Positions 11,803 to 22,058 of a stretch of DNA of 64,000 nucleotides are shown piece after piece (position 1 is the stretch's first letter; each line of letters opens with the position of its first letter). The notes below the pieces were generated by a model that saw nothing but the letters and a program-made list of their open reading frames with translations, ran no database searches and had not been told where the DNA came from. Position numbers and translations under genes: made by a program. The stretch is from Musa acuminata AAA Group (taxonomy: Eukaryota; Streptophyta; Magnoliopsida; Zingiberales; Musaceae): assembly GCF_036884655.1 (NCBI RefSeq), contig NC_088330.1, forward strand, positions 32,137,001 through 32,201,000. The letters are read 5' to 3'.

Positions 11803-13892
11803 ATGGGTCTTTGTTTCAGCAAGAAGAAGGCGTCTTCGCGCAATAGTCATGCATCCAAAGCAATCCCAAATGAGAAGAAAGTGGAAAAGCCGTCTGGAGC
11901 TGCGGTAGAATCGGCCGCTGTGCAGAAGCAAGCGGTTGTCATCATCCAGAACGCGAGGAAGAGTGCCGCTGAATCTGCTGCGGCCGATGAGAAGGTGGAT
12001 AAGAAAGGCGAGACGCCGACGAACAAGGTCGACAGAAAAGTCGAGACTTGTGGCGCCGACCCGGTCTTGGTGGTGCCGGTGGTGGAGGAATTCAGGCCGA
12101 CTACAGTCGTCGGGAGCTCGAGCTGCACCAAGGAGGAATTGGACGCTATTCTGATCCAGTGCGGTCGCCTCAGCCGCAGTTCGTCGGGGAATGCCTCGAA
12201 CGGGAACGGGGGTGGCCACAGGAAGTACTCGGGCTCGAAGCGAAGCTATGATTTTGACAGTGAGAAGAAGGCGGAGGAGGAGGAGGAGGAGTGTGGGGAG
12301 AAGCCCGTGTCGAGGCCCTCCCCTCACCGGAGAACTCCCGGCAGGGAGCGGTCCGGGAGCAGGGAGAGGGGAGGCGGCGGCGGCGGAGGACGGAGGGTGA
12401 GCCGGTCACCCGGGAGGTGCACGGAAGTCCCGGCTTCGCCTGTCGCCACCAGCGAGAGATCGAGGCAGCCAGCGAAGATGGTGGCTGTCCCGGCGCGAGA
12501 TAAGAGGAGGGGAGTCTCCCCTGCTGCCCCTAACAAGAGAGGCCGCGAGACAGGAGCCGTGAGGAGCGCTTCACCTCAGCCGCGATCGCCGGCGAGTACT
12601 ACTCGGATCTCCAATGATAATGCTTCCTACCGCGCTCCGCCACCAAACCAGCCGCAGTCCCTCAGCCGGAGCTCATCGAGGAAGGCTGAGCAGTCGCCTT
12701 GCCGAAGGAGTCCAATGAAGGAAGTCAATGAGAACATCCTCAATAGAACCAACCAAAACGTCAACAAGAAGATAAGAGGAGGGGAGGAAGGGATGCAGAA
12801 GCTGAGCCAACCTCGAACCCAGGTGAGCATCATGCAGCCATTTTTGTGCTTTCTTCTTCTTTATTCTTGGATCTTGATGCAGCAGAACTCTGCAAGTCAT
12901 AATCTTGGCTTCATCTGTTGCAGAAATTAAGCGAAAATGGTGCTCAAGTGAGCAAAGGTTTTCAGAAGAATGGAGCTGCGAAAGCGGTAACAAACGCGGT
13001 CAAGAGCAGCAATCCGGTAACCGACTGCGTCCGCGAGCAGCTCATGGGCTGCAGAGGGAGAGATGCACCAGCAGCAGAAGAAGAGACAGAGAAAGCATCA
13101 GCCAAGGTGGAGGTCCAGAATCCGAGGACCATCACAAGAACCAGATCCTCCAGGAGATCATCCAGAGACCTCGACCATGCTCTCGGACTGAACCAAGAGG
13201 CCTTGCTCAATCCAAATCCCTACGCTTCCTTGCTTCTCGAGGACATCCAGAACCAGCATCCCGACGCAGCCTTTTCCGTCCCCGCTTGCGTCTCCAAGGC
13301 CTTCTCCATCGTTGAAGCCGTGGCCGATCTCAACTCCGGCTCTTCCGAGAACAGGAGCTACGCCGGAGACAGATTCAGCCACAACAACGGCTCGCTCGAC
13401 GGGCGGCATGGACGGAGAGGTTTGGCAACGGAACAGCCGTTCGTGGAGACGGAGATAGTCGCAAAGGACGATCTTTTGGAGCCAAGCCTCCATAGATACG
13501 TTACAATGACGGACTTGGGTGTTGGTGACGTAGAGCCTCAGGAATCTGCAGGGAGCAACAGCGTCGTCGGTCAGCCCTGGGCTTCCCCGTGGGAGCCTAC
13601 TAATTCCGTCGATTCCACCGACCAATGCTGGACTTCGAGATCGAACAACGGCGACGAGGTGGAGCAGGAAGCCAGACTGAGCTCGTCAAGCTACGGCGGT
13701 CTATACCAGTGGCAGCAGCAGCCACAAGAATCTGAAACCCGAGTTAGAAGGCCTTGGGCCGGGTCGAGTGAGAACAAGAGAGACTGTTACCGCCGTACTC
13801 CGCTTCACCCAGCCGGCGCCGGCGCAAAGACTGGTAGCCGGTCTTGCTCGCTTCCAGTTTCTGCTGCTGCTGCTGCTGCTGCGACCACATAG
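11803..13892 (+). CDS. At1g65710-like protein of unknown function, 2 exons
   Basis: Exons 11803-12822 and 12924-13892 join in frame to 662 residues. The N-terminus MGLCFSKKK has Gly2, Ser6 and a following Lys run, which fits the N-myristoylation pattern. Cys4 could be palmitoylated, so membrane attachment is plausible. Other features: a conserved EELDAILIQCGRLSRS block near residue 105; a long Arg/Ser/Pro-rich low-complexity region with RRTPGRERSGSRERGGGG; NPNPYASLLLEDIQNQH (about 440-456); a C-terminal SRSCSLPVSA followed by a poly-Ala run. The layout matches the plant family represented by Arabidopsis At1g65710, whose biochemical role I do not know. Most of the chain looks disordered. Exon 1 is strongly GC-rich, as in many monocot genes. 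Confidence 0.85.
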
Positions 13893-14276
13893 CAGCTCTA
13901 CGAAGCAAAGATTCATCTTTTGGGATTAGAGAAGAGAATTTGCTGCTCGCAGATGTGTGATTTCCATTCCGTTTGGTCCGGTCGGTGTAGTAGTGATAAT
14001 GTACCATATTGTGCTAGAATTTAGTGTCTCTTTTAATCGTGTAGGTCTGCAAGGAACATGAGATCTGTTCACCTCCAGAGTTTAGTATCATTTTATACTC
14101 AGATGAACATAAGATAATTTACAACAGGTTTCTGAAATAATTTATAATTATATATATTTTTTAAAAATAATAAGTCGATTTGTTAAGGTTTAATTGGATT
14201 TGTTATTTAAAAAAGCTTTTAAATAATAAGTCGATTCGAACCCACGCGCAAAGAATATCGATAAAAGAAAAACTCT
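13893..14276. other. 3' flank with short direct repeat
   Basis: This AT-rich 3' flank carries the sequence AAATAATAAGTCGATT twice, near 14164 and 14220. The second copy runs into a tRNA B-box-like sequence (14233-14249). No gene is seen here. Confidence 0.5.
14268..14272 (-). terminator. Pol III T-run terminator of tRNA-Leu
   Basis: Five consecutive T residues on the minus strand, four bases downstream of the tRNA 3' end, are the normal RNA polymerase III stop signal. Confidence 0.7.
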
Positions 14277-14283
14277 GTTGAGA

Positions 14284-14316
<33 letters not shown>

Positions 14317-14356
14317 ACCTTAATCTGGCGCCTTAGACCAACTCGGCCATCTCAAC
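14277..14356 (-). tRNA. tRNA-Leu (anticodon AAG)
   Basis: The minus strand folds into a complete 80-nt class II tRNA. It has a 7-bp acceptor stem GTTGAGA/TCTCAAC, and an A box in TGGCCGAGTTGG. The anticodon stem is CCAGA/TCTGG around the loop TTAAGGT, so the anticodon is AAG for Leu codon CTT. A short variable arm follows, then the T arm GTGGG-TTCAAAT-CCCAC with a good B box. There is no intron and no encoded CCA, as expected of a nuclear gene. It sits about 270 bases upstream of the transporter gene, on the opposite strand. Confidence 0.95.
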
Positions 14357-14627
14357 AATATGTTATTTTTACTATGTTTATTTTAATTATTATCATCTAT
14401 TACTGATGGACTACCATACACCACTCGAACTCGAACGGATAACCACCATCAGCGTGACATCTGTAGTCTCTCCTCCCTGCGAAGTCGACTCGAAGCCATT
14501 CTTCTCCACCTGCTTCCTAATCATCCATCTCATCTCGAGACGACAAATTCCCGTTCGCAAACAACAACAACTAATTCAAATCTCGTTTCAAAGTCACGCA
14601 TGCAATAAATTAAACATCTCCTGTGCG

Positions 14628-17600
14628 ATGTCAGCGGCCGCGTTCTTCCTTCTCCATCCCCATCTCGGTCTTCTGTCCTCCCCACCAAACCCCAATGTGG
14701 CCTTCTCCTCTTCCTCCTCCCATCTCAAGCTCAGGGTTAGGGTTAGGACTCCTACCCCAAGAACCCTCGCCCGCTGCAGCACCAGGGAGAGCCCCATGCC
14801 GCCCCGCCCCGATGTGGACTACCCCGCCGCCGTCGACTGCGTCGGCACCGGCGCTGACGTTGAGTGCTACGCGGTGGACGCCGCCGATGAGGGTGATCAG
14901 CTGCTGCCCCCGCCCAAGAACCCCCCGTTGAGCTTCGAGATCGCCCGAGGCGGCGACGAGGGGGATCCCGTCGCCGGGTTGCTCGGGAAGGCTTTGGATT
15001 GGGCGCTTCTGGTGTCACCCTTCTTCTTCTGGGGCACGGCCATGGTGGCCATGAAGGGGGTGATTCCCAAGACGGGGCCTTTCTTCGTCTCTGCGGTCCG
15101 GCTGATCCCCGCTGGGGCGGTCTTGATTGGTTTTGCCGCGGCCAGGGGAAGGAAGCTGCCGGCGGGTTCTCTGGCGTGGCTGTCCATCTTCTTGTTTGGG
15201 GTTGTGGACGCTGCGTGCTTTCAGGTGCGCGGACTCGTCATTGCTGGTTTATGAAAAGATTAACAAGAAAATAAAAAATACTTGATCTTTAGCAACATTC
15301 GATTTGTTAGCCTGCCTGAGTGTGTCTTGTTGTTGTTATTTTCTAATCTCCTTTTCCATGTGGTGGCAGGGATTTCTTGCCGAAGGATTGCAAAAGACAG
15401 CCGCTGGATTGGGCAGTGTATGACTAATGTCTTTGGCCATCTCTTTTCCACTTCACTATGGGTTTTGGTTCATCAATTCTCCTCTTGTTGTCTTCATTGG
15501 AAATTGATTTTACCACTTAGTTATCTTTGTGTGTTTGCGCATAGTTAGATTGGAATACTTCTATCATTGTGATTTAGGGGTTCTCTGAGCCTTCGTTTCT
15601 AGTACTGTTGCTTGATATTTTTCTGTGATTTGTATTAATTTTCTAGAAGAAAGTTATAAATGTTAGAAATCACAAATTTTAGTAAAATATAGCTGCATAT
15701 GCTATTAGTGCTTGTCAACTCTTCTTTCACTCTCTGATCTCTAGTTTTTGCATTCTGAATCTACAACAAAAGCATTTTAATGTATGTAGCACTTTAGATT
15801 CGAGTTTGACTTTTGAGGTTGGTGTTGATCAAAGTGGCAGCCATCTCTAAACTGGGAATAATTATAAATCTTCCATTTTTCCTCTTTCTCTCTATAGAAG
15901 AAGAAGGTAGAAGACCGTTAGCTTCTATTTAGTTGTCTCATGTGTTCCATGTAAATGGTAATCATGTAAATTAAGAGTATGCTTCTTCGAAAATGATACT
16001 TGGAAACTATTTTTGGTTATATCTAGCAAATATGTAAAATGTAATTGTTTAGAACGAAGAATTGTCCATAAATTAAAAATGTAATTCGATGCTTTTTTTG
16101 CTTTTGTTTTCATCTTGGCTGTTGACTTCAGCTTTTAAAATAAATTGCAGGTTATAATCGATTCACAACCTTTAACAGTTGCCATACTTGCTGCAATCTT
16201 ATTTGGAGAATCAATTGGTGCCATTGGAGTTGCAGGGCTCGTACTTGGTGTTATTGGGCTTCTTCTCCTGGAGGTTAAATTATAATAGTTGGATAAATTT
16301 TCTATGGTCTTTGAGAATTTGCCTTAAAATGCTTGATTGAAGCCATTAATTGACTTATTGGAACAAATTTTTGGAAGTTAATTCAGCTTTGTCCAGCAGT
16401 ATTATGGGAAGACAATTTGATTTCAATGGATTTCATCTGCCTTTCCCTTATTCGAACAAAACTTATTATCATAAATAGTCTTTTGGTACTGTCAGACTGG
16501 GTTCAAATTGAATTGACATGGACCTGACTGATTTTCTTCTATCATTTTAACTTGGAACTGTGTGGAACTTTCAATTAGAGCCTTGAACATTCCTGCAAAT
16601 GCTTTTGTATTCTTTTTTAAATCAAAATAAGGGACAGTCTCTTTATCCATTTTAAAGTCTTTGCTAGCATTTATGTTTATGTTAAAGCTGGTTGTATCGA
16701 TACGGTCTTCTTGTAGTGTAGTTGATTATGCTGATAATTATCGAGAGGTGAACTTCCAGTTTCTTGACTGAATAATATCTATGGTTATTTAGACCATGTA
16801 ATGTTAGTAGACATTAGTTAATTGTAAACACGATATTTAAATGTTAATTTTCTATTTTTATGTATCGATATGGTCTTATTGTTGTTTCTCGAGCTTCATT
16901 GTAACCTGCTATGGAGAAACATTACCAAATTATTGCTATACTTACGTTAATCTGTATTCTCTTTTTTTCTTTCTAGTGATTCATTCTCTTCAGCTGATCT
17001 TAATTAAGACTTCTCTAGTAGGAAAGTCTAAAGGACATTGCTCACATCATGGTTCATCAGTGCAATTAACTGTTCCTTTGAATTTAAGCAATTAGTGATG
17101 TCTATCATACAGGTTCCAGCACTTTCATTTGAGGGAAGCAATTCAACAATATGGGGCAGTGGAGAATGGTGGATGCTTCTTGCAGCTCAAAGTATGGCAA
17201 TAGGAACTGTCATGGTCCGCTGGGTGTCCAAGTATTCTGATCCTGTCATGGCAACTGGATGGGTATGCCACACTAAGATGAATGTGAATGTAGAATGTCA
17301 TCAAAATGCAGTTTGTTTAGGCAATAATATGCTATTTCTCAATGATTTATGAATAGCCAAAACCTGTTTGATGGTTAATGCTATTATGTCTGTGCTTTCT
17401 TCTGCCTTCTTTGGTGTTAAACTCAAGGATCACTGTTTCGGGTACCAGATCCGTTTCAGTGATTTGCTAGACCAGTACATACTGGTCAGTACCGATGTAC
17501 CATGTGTCAGTACACTGATATGTACCAGTGTACCATGTGTCAATTCACCTGTATGCATCGATGTTTTGGAAAGGAGGAAAATGAGGGAGAAGAGGGGGCG

Positions 17601-20216
17601 ATGGAGGAACAAAGGAGGAAGGAGGAAGGAAAAAAGAAAAGGAAGCAGTGGAGGAAGAAGAAAAAGGAAGAAGCGATGGAGAAGAGGAGGGAGTGTACCT
17701 GGGAAGAAGAAGGAACATAGTGACAATAACAAAGCAGCAAATGGTGGCAACGTTGGATGCAAGAAAAGGGCTCGCATTTGCGAGCCCTAATTTCTATTTT
17801 AGGAATTTTTTAATGTCGAGTTGGACAGGCTCCATCGCTTTTTTTTTTTAATTAATTATTTTTAGTTAACTGGATCTAGCTACCTGAAACTGGGGTGGTC
17901 TGTGTACTGGCCTATGCTTGGACCAGTATGTATCGCTTGTTTTGTGATCTGTATAGAGTTCGGGTTTAATAATCCGTTGACTCGATACCACCTTTCAAAT
18001 GGAAGTTTCGACGGATGAGAGAATTATCGTAGAAAAAATCAAGCGTAAAACCGAAATAAAACAATATCTATTATTCATAAAGTTAAGGTTCTAACTACGA
18101 AACCTGAAACAATGGAAATAGAAGTATGAAAGAAAGCTAATCTGTGCATGAAAATGCATATTATTTTTGGACAGTATGTCGGTGCTCTCGGCAGGTTGCG
18201 GTTGCTGTTGATCTTTGGCCTCCTCTTCTCTTTGCTGTTGGAACCTCCTCCTGAGGTTTGGACAATAGGCAATAGGCATTGAGGACTTCTTGTAGTAACT
18301 AAACGAAGCTTTGGATCGAAGCTTTGGGCTACTGGAACATGAGGAAGAAGTCTACGGCTGGAAGAAGTTCATTGCAATAGTGTAGAATTCTTCCCTCTCT
18401 TCTCCTCGTTGCACTAAGGCTGCAAAACTAGGGCTGGTTGGCGCTTTGTTGAAGGCTTTCTTCCGCATGTTTTAGCAACCCAAAGCTTCGTCTAACTGCT
18501 ACGAGAAGTCCTCAACGCCTACTGTTTGCTGTCTAAATCTCGGGAGGAGGTTCCAACAGCAAAAAGAGGAGACAGAAGACCGACAGTGACCACAATCTGC
18601 TGAGAGCCCCTACGTGTTGTCCAAAAACAACCTGCATTTTCATGCACCCATAAGTTTTCTCTCAGACTTCTATTTTCATTGTTTTAAGTCTCGTAGTTAG
18701 GACTTTAACTTTACGAACAATAGAGGCTGTTTTCTTTCGGTTTTACGTTTGGTTTTCTCTGCGAAAATTATTTTCGCTAAGACTTCCATCCGAAAGGTGA
18801 CCTATGCAATGCGCTGGTCATCTTCATGCGACTCATGGACGATGTGCTACACCCTCATATTGGAGATTTTGTCATCAGCTACCTCGACGACATCCTCATT
18901 TACAGCAAGTCGTAAGAAGAGCATTGTTACTAAGTTGTGAACTTCTGGAAATTCTAGAAGGCGAGTGATAGGACATTTGCCCAAAGAGTCATTGTTGAAT
19001 ATCATTCGTTTTAAAGTAATTTGTCACTCTTCTAGTGTTAGTGAATGATATTGGAAATATGTCCTGTTTCTCAATCCACGTTACTCAAAAGTTAAATGCA
19101 ACAACAGTGGTCGACTCATTTTAAATTTGAGGTTTTCAGAGCGGGAGAAACATATAAAGAAGACTTGAAAGTAGTGAATGGACATTGTGACCATTGATTG
19201 TAGGCTGACATAGTTGAATCTTTAACGCATTGTAGATTTCATGATGTCAGCATATGTTTTGGACAACTTAAACACATTAGGGAACCTTTTCTATCCTTTT
19301 CCTTAGAAGGCTTATGTTTGAACCTCAATGCTGACTGGATTTTGTGTCTTGTTACTTTGGCATCATTCTTTCTAGTATGTAAATTTTGTCTTTGGTTGCT
19401 TTGAATGATATTCAAACCAAGCTAATCCTTTTTTTTTTTGCAGCACATGGTTATTGGTGGGCTTCCGCTTTTGTTTATTTCTGTACTCAATCATGATCCT
19501 GCTATGAATGGGAGATTAGTAGATCTTACATCCAGTGATATTCTAGCTCTTTGCTACACATCCTTATTTGGATGTGCAATCAGCTATGGTGTATTTTTCT
19601 ACAATGCAACCAGAGGTTAGATTGTTCTATCTTCATTTATGATTTGTTGTTGGTCAATTGTATAGGCTTCTTTTTCTGGGTGCTACCTCTGAAAATTCTA
19701 TTTAGTAGCAAACAAAATGAGGCGCCTTGAGGCTTCAAGATCAAAGTCTTTGATAAATATATTCTAGCTGTAATTGGAGATAATTTCTAGTCTTGGCTAA
19801 ATGTGTGGGGCATCTGCTGCTGATATATATGCAGGTAGCTTGACGAGGCTCAGCTCCCTCACATTTTTAACTCCAATGTTTGCTTCAATTTTTGGGTAAG
19901 AGTTCCATTTTTGAAAATGATGTCTCTTTGCATATCACTTGAATCAATGATCTTATTTTGCCTTCTTGATCTTCAAACCATAGCTGACTTGATGGACGGA
20001 CTACTAAAGTAGTTACCATTTCATGGAGACACTAGTCTACAAATAATTGCGTGATTGCTAAGAAATATATAATGTTCTCAACTAACAATGTCAAAATTTG
20101 TCATCAGGTACCTATACCTTGGTGAAACGTTCTCACCATTGCAGTTGGTTGGTGCTTTAGTTACTATACTAGCTATTTATATGGTGAACTACCGTGGCAT
20201 ATCTGACAAAGCATGA
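14628..20216 (+). CDS. Plastid EamA/WAT1-related transporter (At3g02690-like), 7 exons
   Basis: Exons 14628-15224, 15370-15417, 16151-16273, 17113-17262, 19444-19615, 19835-19895 and 20108-20216 join to 419 residues. The first ~60 residues are Ser/Arg-rich and lack acids, a likely plastid transit peptide. An acidic linker follows. From about residue 120 come some ten hydrophobic segments forming two EamA (drug/metabolite transporter) repeats, for example [33 protein letters not shown] and [11 protein letters not shown]. The best match I know is the chloroplast WAT1-related protein At3g02690. Its substrate is unknown to me, though EamA carriers move small metabolites or amino acids. An in-frame ATG at 14406 would add 74 residues. 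I prefer 14628 because it puts the transit peptide first. Intron 4 (2.2 kb) is full of repeats. Confidence 0.9.
17426..17960. mobile_element. Probable GTACC-rich MITE relative in transporter intron 4
   Basis: The left part (17426-17560) repeats GTACCA/GTACTG words like those of the three MITEs in the myosin introns. The right part near 17880-17950 carries inverted versions (ACTGGCC, GACCAGTATGTATCGC). A purine-rich AGGAGG stretch lies between. I could not find a matching 8-bp target duplication, so the ends are uncertain and the element may be nested or broken. Confidence 0.35.
17988..18800. repeat. Large inverted repeat (foldback) in transporter intron 4
   Basis: The sequence from about 17988 to 18350 matches the reverse complement of about 18450 to 18800 along its length. 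The outer ends are CACCTTTCA and TGAAAGGTG-like, and the inner anchors are CGAAGCTTTGG and CCAAAGCTTCG. Long blocks such as TTCGGTTTTACG and GAGGAGGTTCCAACAGCAAA are shared. Arms are near 350 bases with a loop of about 100 bases. As part of a transcribed intron it could fold into a long double-stranded RNA. The arms diverge by scattered substitutions, so it is not recent. Confidence 0.8.
18798..18916 (+). pseudogene. Ty3/gypsy reverse transcriptase fragment
   Basis: The plus strand directly after the inverted repeat encodes about 39 residues. These include [16 protein letters not shown] and the diagnostic [11 protein letters not shown] of Ty3/gypsy reverse transcriptase, and then hit a stop codon at 18914-18916. 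The aspartate pair of the polymerase active site is intact, but the rest of the polyprotein is absent. This is a scrap, not a functional gene. Confidence 0.85.
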
Positions 20217-22058
20217 AGAAATTAGCAGCTGATACATCAATTGGTGGTAGGAAATTATGGGAGCAGTTATTTGTAAATTGGAACTGCATTGACGTTTGAC
20301 GATGCAGTTTGAACCAGAAGTCTAGGCGAGTAAAATAGAAGAAATCAAAGGTTACAAGTTTTTGTCCATATGTTTTTTTTAGTGGATATTGAAGATTTTG
20401 ATGAAGGTTCCAGCTGTGAATGAATCATTAGTTGCTGGATGTTAAAAACTGGGTTATGATGGGATAAGACTCCAACGATGCAGCTCAGGGTTTATAAAGA
20501 ATCAGGCACTTTGTGTTTTGTGGTGGACAATTTGGTTGGTTCTGCACTTAATAATGTATTTTTTTTACAGGTGATGACATGCCAATGATGACTTTGGCCA
20601 TCTATTTTGTACTGTATTGTTCATACATGTAACTTTTCTGGTTTCTTGAAATTGTATAATCATTTTGATGAAACATTTGCTTTTGTCATTGTAAACCGAT
20701 GAGAGCTAGGCTCAACTGTTTGGTTTCTGCTCTGTTTAGGGAGCACCCAAATGTCTAGAATGCTGTCGATTATACCAAGTGGTAACATATTGTTGTCTTA
20801 AGAAGGTAATCATGAATCTGAGTCCTGTAATGCATGCATTTGCTATAGCCAATTCAGCTATGTGCATGAGTTTTCCCAGTAAACAGCAAACCAGCTTTGG
20901 TAAACAGAGAATTCTTGTAGTTAGCACTGTAGTTTCTATATGCTTATGGTTAAAACACTGGGATGCAGGTTTAGAGAACAAATGCTTAGGGAACTTAGCA
21001 AACCGAAAAGTTCCTCAAAAATCTCTAAATGTTGTTCACTTGCCTGCAGTCAACTCCATCTGTATGACAAAACCTCTTTCAGCGTGTAAAGCAATATTGA
21101 ACTTTCTGAAATCACTATCTTACAGCTTTTCATGTAAGACATCAAACTGTTCCAATGTATTTTGACGAAATCAAGTATAGTGTAGTGTGACAAAGGGATA
21201 TCCATAGGGATTGACCAACTGGCTTCAAATGAGACTTCGGCATTCCATATAAGTTTGCTTAAGCTATATGAGTTGTCTGTGGGGATCAAAGGTTTCATAG
21301 AATTGGTTAACACATAACAAATAGCTGCTTTGATGTCTCGACGTCTCAACGACACTCACACGGCATGATCAAAGGCACCAATCCATACTATTCTGTGCTG
21401 GAAACGTTGTTTATTTGTTTGTGTTGGTGAGTTTTGATCTCTAAGACGAGATTCCACCTCCATTAATGGACCGGAGACTTGTGCTAAGAACATGCATGAG
21501 TTTGTGGACCGCAAGAGAAGACTTGTAGCACTGGCTCGCCACTGCAAGGCATGATCTTTAGTCGAGGACAATCGTGGCAATGAGGCTCCAACGACGCTTT
21601 CCTCGTCCTTTCGTTTTACAGACACCTAAAGTTGGTCGTACGTTATTGTCGAGGAAAAAGATCGAACACAAGGTGATGGCGAGGCTCCAAGGTGGTCCTC
21701 AACCCACTACCTCCAATTGCTAATGATTCCAACCATGAGATGGAAGGGCACTGTTGCCACTGCTCGAGTTTGTCTGCTCTTTTGATCGCTTTCAGTGAGG
21801 CAACAAAGAACGGCGTGCGTGTAAACAAGGAAACTCGATGATCTTCTCTTATTTTAGCCTTCACGGACAGAGTTCAAGATGAGGAGGAGGAGAAGGAGGA
21901 GGAGGAGGAGGAGGGGGAGGAGGATTGTCTCTGTGCAGAGATCTCGTATTTAGAATCCTGTTCATGAAATTACTAGTGGAATCACATCCTACATAGTTGC
22001 AGTGCATACTGGTGCAGACTGGGCTTGCGCAGGTCTGCACTACTCCCAAGCCTTGGCT
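20217..22058. other. Convergent intergenic region
   Basis: This region separates the 3' ends of the transporter (+) and the alpha-galactosidase (-). It starts with 3' UTR-like AT-rich sequence. Near 21880-21920 it has an AGG/GAG trinucleotide run. Readings open on both strands are short and without recognisable motifs. Confidence 0.5.
21883..21924. repeat. (AGG)n tract
   Basis: A run of about 40 bases of AGG/GGA repeats interrupted by GAAGG, some 140 bases beyond the alpha-galactosidase stop codon. Confidence 0.8.

Noticed and set aside
11704..12327. 207-codon open stretch on the minus strand opposite the At1g65710-like gene
   Set aside because: It is the complement of a GC-rich coding exon, is Leu/Arg-rich without motifs, and the plus frame matches a known family with a proper intron.
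14733..14748. GGGTTAGGGTTAGG, telomere-like repeat
   Set aside because: It lies within the transporter transit peptide coding sequence, is only two units, and plant telomeres are TTTAGGG.
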